Origin: Acidiphilium iwatense | GTDB taxonomy: Bacteria > Pseudomonadota > Alphaproteobacteria > Acetobacterales > Acetobacteraceae | Direction: 5' to 3' | Length of the DNA stretch: 64,000 nucleotides | Assembly (NCBI RefSeq): GCF_021556475.1 | Contig: NZ_JAKGBZ010000007.1 | Location: 59,837 to 123,836, forward strand | Shown here: piece by piece, positions 61,597 to 64,000 of the stretch | How the letters are laid out: each line of letters opens with the position of its first letter | How positions within the stretch are numbered: the stretch's first letter is position 1 | Program-made: the position numbers and the translations under genes | Notes under the pieces: model-generated | The model's database searches: none | Seen by the model: the letters and a program-made list of their open reading frames with translations, nothing else | What the model was told of the DNA's origin: nothing

Positions 61597-62378
61597 GCAC
61601 CCTTCAGGCGATGACGCCGAAGCTGCGCATTCGCGGCCTGCGCAAGGCATTCGGCGCCAAGCAGGTGCTGGACGGCGTCGATCTCGACGTGATGCCGGGA
61701 ACCGGCATGGTGGTGATCGGCGGGTCGGGCACCGGCAAATCGGTGCTGCTCAAATGCATTCTCGGCCTGATCTGGCCCGATTCGGGCGAGATTCTGATCG
61801 ATGGCGAGGACGTGCTGACCGCGAAACCGGCCCGCGCGCGGGAGCTGCGCGACCAGATCGGCATGCTGTTTCAGAACGGCGCCTTGTTCGACAGCCAGGC
61901 GGTGTGGGAGAACGTGGCGTTCGGACTGCTGGCGCGCGGCCTGGTGACCCGCGCCGAAGCGCGGGACGTGGCGGCGAAAGTACTGTCGCAGGTGGGACTG
62001 GACGCCGGTGTGGGCGAATTGCCGCCCGCCGAGCTTTCCGGCGGAATGCAGAAGCGGGTCGGGCTTGCCCGCGCGATCGCGGCGGAGCCGTCGATCATGT
62101 TTTTCGACGAGCCGACCACCGGACTCGACCCGATCATGGGCGCGGTGATCGACGGGCTGATCGTCGATTGCGTCAAACGGCTCGGCAGCACCTCGATCGC
62201 GATCACCCACGACATGACGAGCGCCCAGCGGATCGGCGACCGGATCGCGATGCTGCATGAAGGGCGGATCGTCTGGGAAGGCGAGGCGGAGTCGGTGATG
62301 CGGAGTGGGAATCCGCTGGTGGATCAGTTCACCCATGGACGGCGCGACGGCCCGATTCGGATGGCGCTGCGGAAATAG
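61593..62378 (+). CDS. mlaF: MlaF-type lipid-transport ABC ATPase
   Basis: A 261-residue ABC ATPase: Walker A GGSGTGKSVLLK, Q-loop MLFQNGALFDSQAVWENVAF (a signature of the MlaF/Ttg2A group), signature AELSGGMQKRVGLARAI, Walker B IMFFDEPTTGLDPI, H-loop ITHDM. The MCE protein gene (mlaD) that often follows is missing: a convergent, unrelated gene is next. The system therefore needs mlaD from elsewhere in the genome. Confidence 0.94.
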   Translation: MSTLQAMTPKLRIRGLRKAFGAKQVLDGVDLDVMPGTGMVVIGGSGTGKSVLLKCILGLIWPDSGEILIDGEDVLTAKPARARELRDQIGMLFQNGALFDSQAVWENVAFGLLARGLVTRAEARDVAAKVLSQVGLDAGVGELPPAELSGGMQKRVGLARAIAAEPSIMFFDEPTTGLDPIMGAVIDGLIVDCVKRLGSTSIAITHDMTSAQRIGDRIAMLHEGRIVWEGEAESVMRSGNPLVDQFTHGRRDGPIRMALRK

Positions 62379-62407
62379 GCATCGCGGCTTGACCGGCACA
62401 GTCGGAC

Positions 62408-62434
62408 GGATAGCTTCGCTGGGCTCGCTATGAC
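62408..62434 (-). repeat. Short GTCATAGCGAGC...GCGAAGC repeat remnant
   Basis: On the minus strand it reads GTCATAGCGAGCCCAGCGAA followed by GCTATCC, related to the repeat at 54180-54220. It lies just after the mlaF stop. Confidence 0.5.
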
Positions 62435-62455
62435 ATTACTTCAAAATACTGAACA

Positions 62456-62484
62456 TAAAAAAACCCGGACTTTCGTCCGGGTTT
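62456..62484 (-). terminator. Intrinsic terminator of the RTX-like gene
   Basis: A 10-bp stem AAACCCGGAC/GTCCGGGTTT with a 4-nt loop. On the minus strand the stem is followed by a run of T (the A-run at 62456-62463 on plus), so it ends the transcript of the minus-strand gene that stops at 62514. It may also slow reading from mlaF. Confidence 0.9.
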
Positions 62485-62513
62485 CAGTCTGGCTTCCGTT
62501 ATCGATTTACCGA

Positions 62514-63743
62514 TCAGGTAATCACTTTGCCGCCCACGGAGCCGGCGATGCTCGCGGCGCTGACGCCGAGCAGCGTGATATGCGTGCCGTCGGAGAGGGT
62601 GACCAGGGCGCCGGTTTGGCCCTGGAAGGTGGTGCTGTTGATCGCGGTGATATTGCTACCGTTCATCGCGAACAGAGTGGATTTGGTGGTGCCGAAATTG
62701 GAAATGACATCGTTGCCGCCGACCCCGGTTGCCTGACCGAAGAAATAGATGTTGGTCGCGCCGGAGACGGTGGAGCCGGTCATCTGCGCGGTGCCGGTGC
62801 CGCCGAAGAAATACTGGGTGCCGGAGCCGCTGCTCGAAATCACGTCCGAGCCGTTACCGGCGTCGAACAGGTTGGTTCCGGTCACCGAACTGGCGAGCAG
62901 GGTTTCGTTGCCCGAGCCGGCGAAGAGGTAGTTGGTGGCCGACGTGGTGGCACCGCCGCCGCCGGCCTCCAGCGTATCGCCATTGCCGGCACCGACCAGG
63001 GTAGCGCTGCCGCTGCCACCGACCAGTAAGTTATCACCCGACGAGCCGCCGCCGAAGATGCCGCCGGCATTGCCGCCGAACACCGTCGCGCTGCCGGCGC
63101 CGGCAAGGACGGTCGCGGCCGCGCTGCTGGCATTGATGAAGTCGAGCTTGCCGGCATAGCCGGCGGGGGTGCCTGCGAAGACCGAGGCATTGCCGCTCGC
63201 GATGACGGTGTTGCTGCCGGCGAAGGTTCTGACCGTATCGGCGCCACCGGTTACCGCGGCAAGATTGTCGCCCCGCAGGTTGAGAGTGTCGTTGCCACCG
63301 GCGGCGATGACGGTGTTGCTGGTGCGCCCGGTGGTCAGATCGACGTTGCTGCTGGCGCCCAGAAGATACTGGGTGCTGGTGCTGCTGCCGTTGACCGTGA
63401 CGGTTCCCGGAGCCTGGACGACGACCGAACTATAGATGCTGGCCACATCGACCACGCCGGCGGCGCCGGTGACGGAGCCGGAGGTGACCGCGCCGGTGCT
63501 GTCGGTATTGGTGAGTTCGAGGATGTTGCTGGTGCCAGCGATCGTCGAATTGAACAGCGCGCCGGTGATGAGATTGTTGTTGGTCAACCCCTCGGTGCCG
63601 CCCTCGACCGCGGTGCTGAGCCCGGTCAGCAGGGTCTGCAATGCGGTCGTGGTTGCACTGGAAACGCCCGAAAGGGGCACACTCACAAGGCCGGTCAGCT
63701 TACCGCCGCTGACGCCGCCAATAACCGTTACGGAACTGCTCAT
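62514..63743 (-). CDS. RTX-like Gly/Ser/Thr-rich repeat protein
   Basis: A 409-residue acidic, Gly/Ser/Thr/Asn-rich protein without lysine clusters or N-terminal signal. Degenerate haemolysin-type repeats such as AAGGNDTLNLRGDN, GAGNGDTLEAGGGG, GSGNETLL, DAGNGSDVISSSGSG and GVGGNDVISNFG run through the C-terminal two thirds, and the end is a beta-rich FQGQTGALVTLSDGTHITLLGV. This suggests a calcium-binding, type I-secreted surface protein, though no type I secretion genes are in the window. GGAGG precedes ATG 63743; -35/-10 candidates TTGCTT and TTATCT lie upstream with 16-bp spacing. Its cargo role (adhesin, matrix protein) is not known. Confidence 0.75.
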   Translation of the reverse strand: MSSSVTVIGGVSGGKLTGLVSVPLSGVSSATTTALQTLLTGLSTAVEGGTEGLTNNNLITGALFNSTIAGTSNILELTNTDSTGAVTSGSVTGAAGVVDVASIYSSVVVQAPGTVTVNGSSTSTQYLLGASSNVDLTTGRTSNTVIAAGGNDTLNLRGDNLAAVTGGADTVRTFAGSNTVIASGNASVFAGTPAGYAGKLDFINASSAAATVLAGAGSATVFGGNAGGIFGGGSSGDNLLVGGSGSATLVGAGNGDTLEAGGGGATTSATNYLFAGSGNETLLASSVTGTNLFDAGNGSDVISSSGSGTQYFFGGTGTAQMTGSTVSGATNIYFFGQATGVGGNDVISNFGTTKSTLFAMNGSNITAINSTTFQGQTGALVTLSDGTHITLLGVSAASIAGSVGGKVIT

Positions 63744-63852
63744 CCGGAAGCCTCCAAAAAACTTAATTTATGGTTTCCAGATAACCGACCCCGTTGTGCA
63801 AAGCAAGAAAAACTTGGGCTGGTTTGGTTAATTTTTTTTTGCCCACGACCTA
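63744..63852. promoter_or_regulatory. Promoter region of the RTX-like gene
   Basis: About 109 bp between the RTX-like start and the IS end, AT-rich with a T9 tract around 63832. On the minus strand TTGCTT-N16-TTATCT is a plausible promoter, with GGAGGCTTCCG before the ATG. The nearby IS end may have displaced upstream control elements. Confidence 0.4.
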
Positions 63853-64000
63853 GGGTGTGTCGTCATTTGACCGGGGGGATTCCGGCGCGACCGTTTTCCT
63901 GATTCATAGCAGATCAGCATTCCGAAAGGCTGATTGATGGGGCGTTATGGGCTGAGGGCTGACCAATGGGAGCGGATTGCGCATCTTTTGCCAGGAAAAG
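63853..64000 (+). mobile_element. IS5-family (IS427-like) insertion sequence, left end
   Basis: The end begins after CTA with GGGTGTGTCGTCATTTGACC, the kind of terminal sequence found at the ends of IS427-group elements, and is followed 84 bp on by a transposase start. The element is cut by the right window edge; its right terminal repeat and target duplication are not visible. The exact first base is uncertain by one or two. Confidence 0.75.
63937..64000 (+). CDS. IS5-family transposase (5' part only)
   Basis: The first 21 codons read MGRYGLRADQWERIAHLLPG, the standard N terminus of IS5/IS427 transposases (RYxLxDxQWxRIxxLLPG). The gene runs off the right edge, so the DDE catalytic residues and any programmed frameshift are not visible. 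Confidence 0.85.
   Translation, partial: MGRYGLRADQWERIAHLLPGK

Overview
The window is a chromosomal segment of a GC-rich alphaproteobacterium, most likely a member of the Acetobacteraceae (Rhodospirillales). That placement is inference from the style of the genes: a ruvC-ruvA-ruvB-ybgC-tolQRAB run, an alphaproteobacterial GlgE with a dead N-terminal amylase domain, an RTX-like Gly/Ser/Thr-rich protein, and an IS5/IS427-type insertion sequence at the right edge. No 16S gene is present. Coding density is high and most genes lie in tightly packed operons with ATGA-type overlaps.

Left part (1-13.5 kb, mostly minus strand): the start of an XRE regulator and an Smr-domain gene; lutB-lutC for lactate oxidation, without lutA; a plus-strand lytic transglycosylase; then a long minus-strand block reading YebC-type regulator, ruvC, ruvA, ruvB, ybgC, tolQ, tolR, tolA, tolB. 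It joins Holliday-junction processing to the Tol envelope machine; pal is not next to tolB. A GT4 glycosyltransferase and a drug-type MFS transporter follow.

13.5-27.4 kb: a palindromic repeat, tRNA-Asn(GTT), tRNA-Leu(CAA), a large two-domain GT2 glycosyltransferase, rpmI-rplT, an overlapping glycosyltransferase/LpxH-like hydrolase pair, a SnoaL-like protein, a CurA-like oxidoreductase, and a branched-chain-amino-acid-type ABC operon (livG, livF, binding protein, livH, livM) ending in an amidase.

27.4-44.9 kb: the most striking block, seven coupled plus-strand genes, glgE, treS-mak fusion, glgB, glgX, treZ, malQ, treY. Together they can turn trehalose into maltose-1-phosphate and alpha-glucan (TreS-Mak, GlgE, GlgB), trim and remodel the glucan (GlgX, MalQ) and turn it back into trehalose (TreY, TreZ). 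glgA, glgC and glgP are not in the window. dnaE follows on the same strand.

48.4-57.3 kb: a more accessory-looking stretch. It holds a minimal mer locus (divergent merR / merT plus a 71-residue protein with ten cysteines), a divergent ClC-type channel, a ThDP enzyme, two tiny Thr/Ser-rich exported proteins, a nearly gene-free interval with a second copy of the palindromic repeat, a NIPSNAP-like gene broken by a 20-bp tandem duplication, and an exact consensus parS (ParB-binding) site, which suggests that this part of the chromosome lies near the replication origin. Small metabolic or hypothetical genes and an AraC regulator follow.

57.4-64 kb: a probable operon dnaB, ecsC-like, alr, mlaE, mlaF; a convergent RTX-like gene with a clear terminator; and the left end of an IS5-family element cut off by the window edge.
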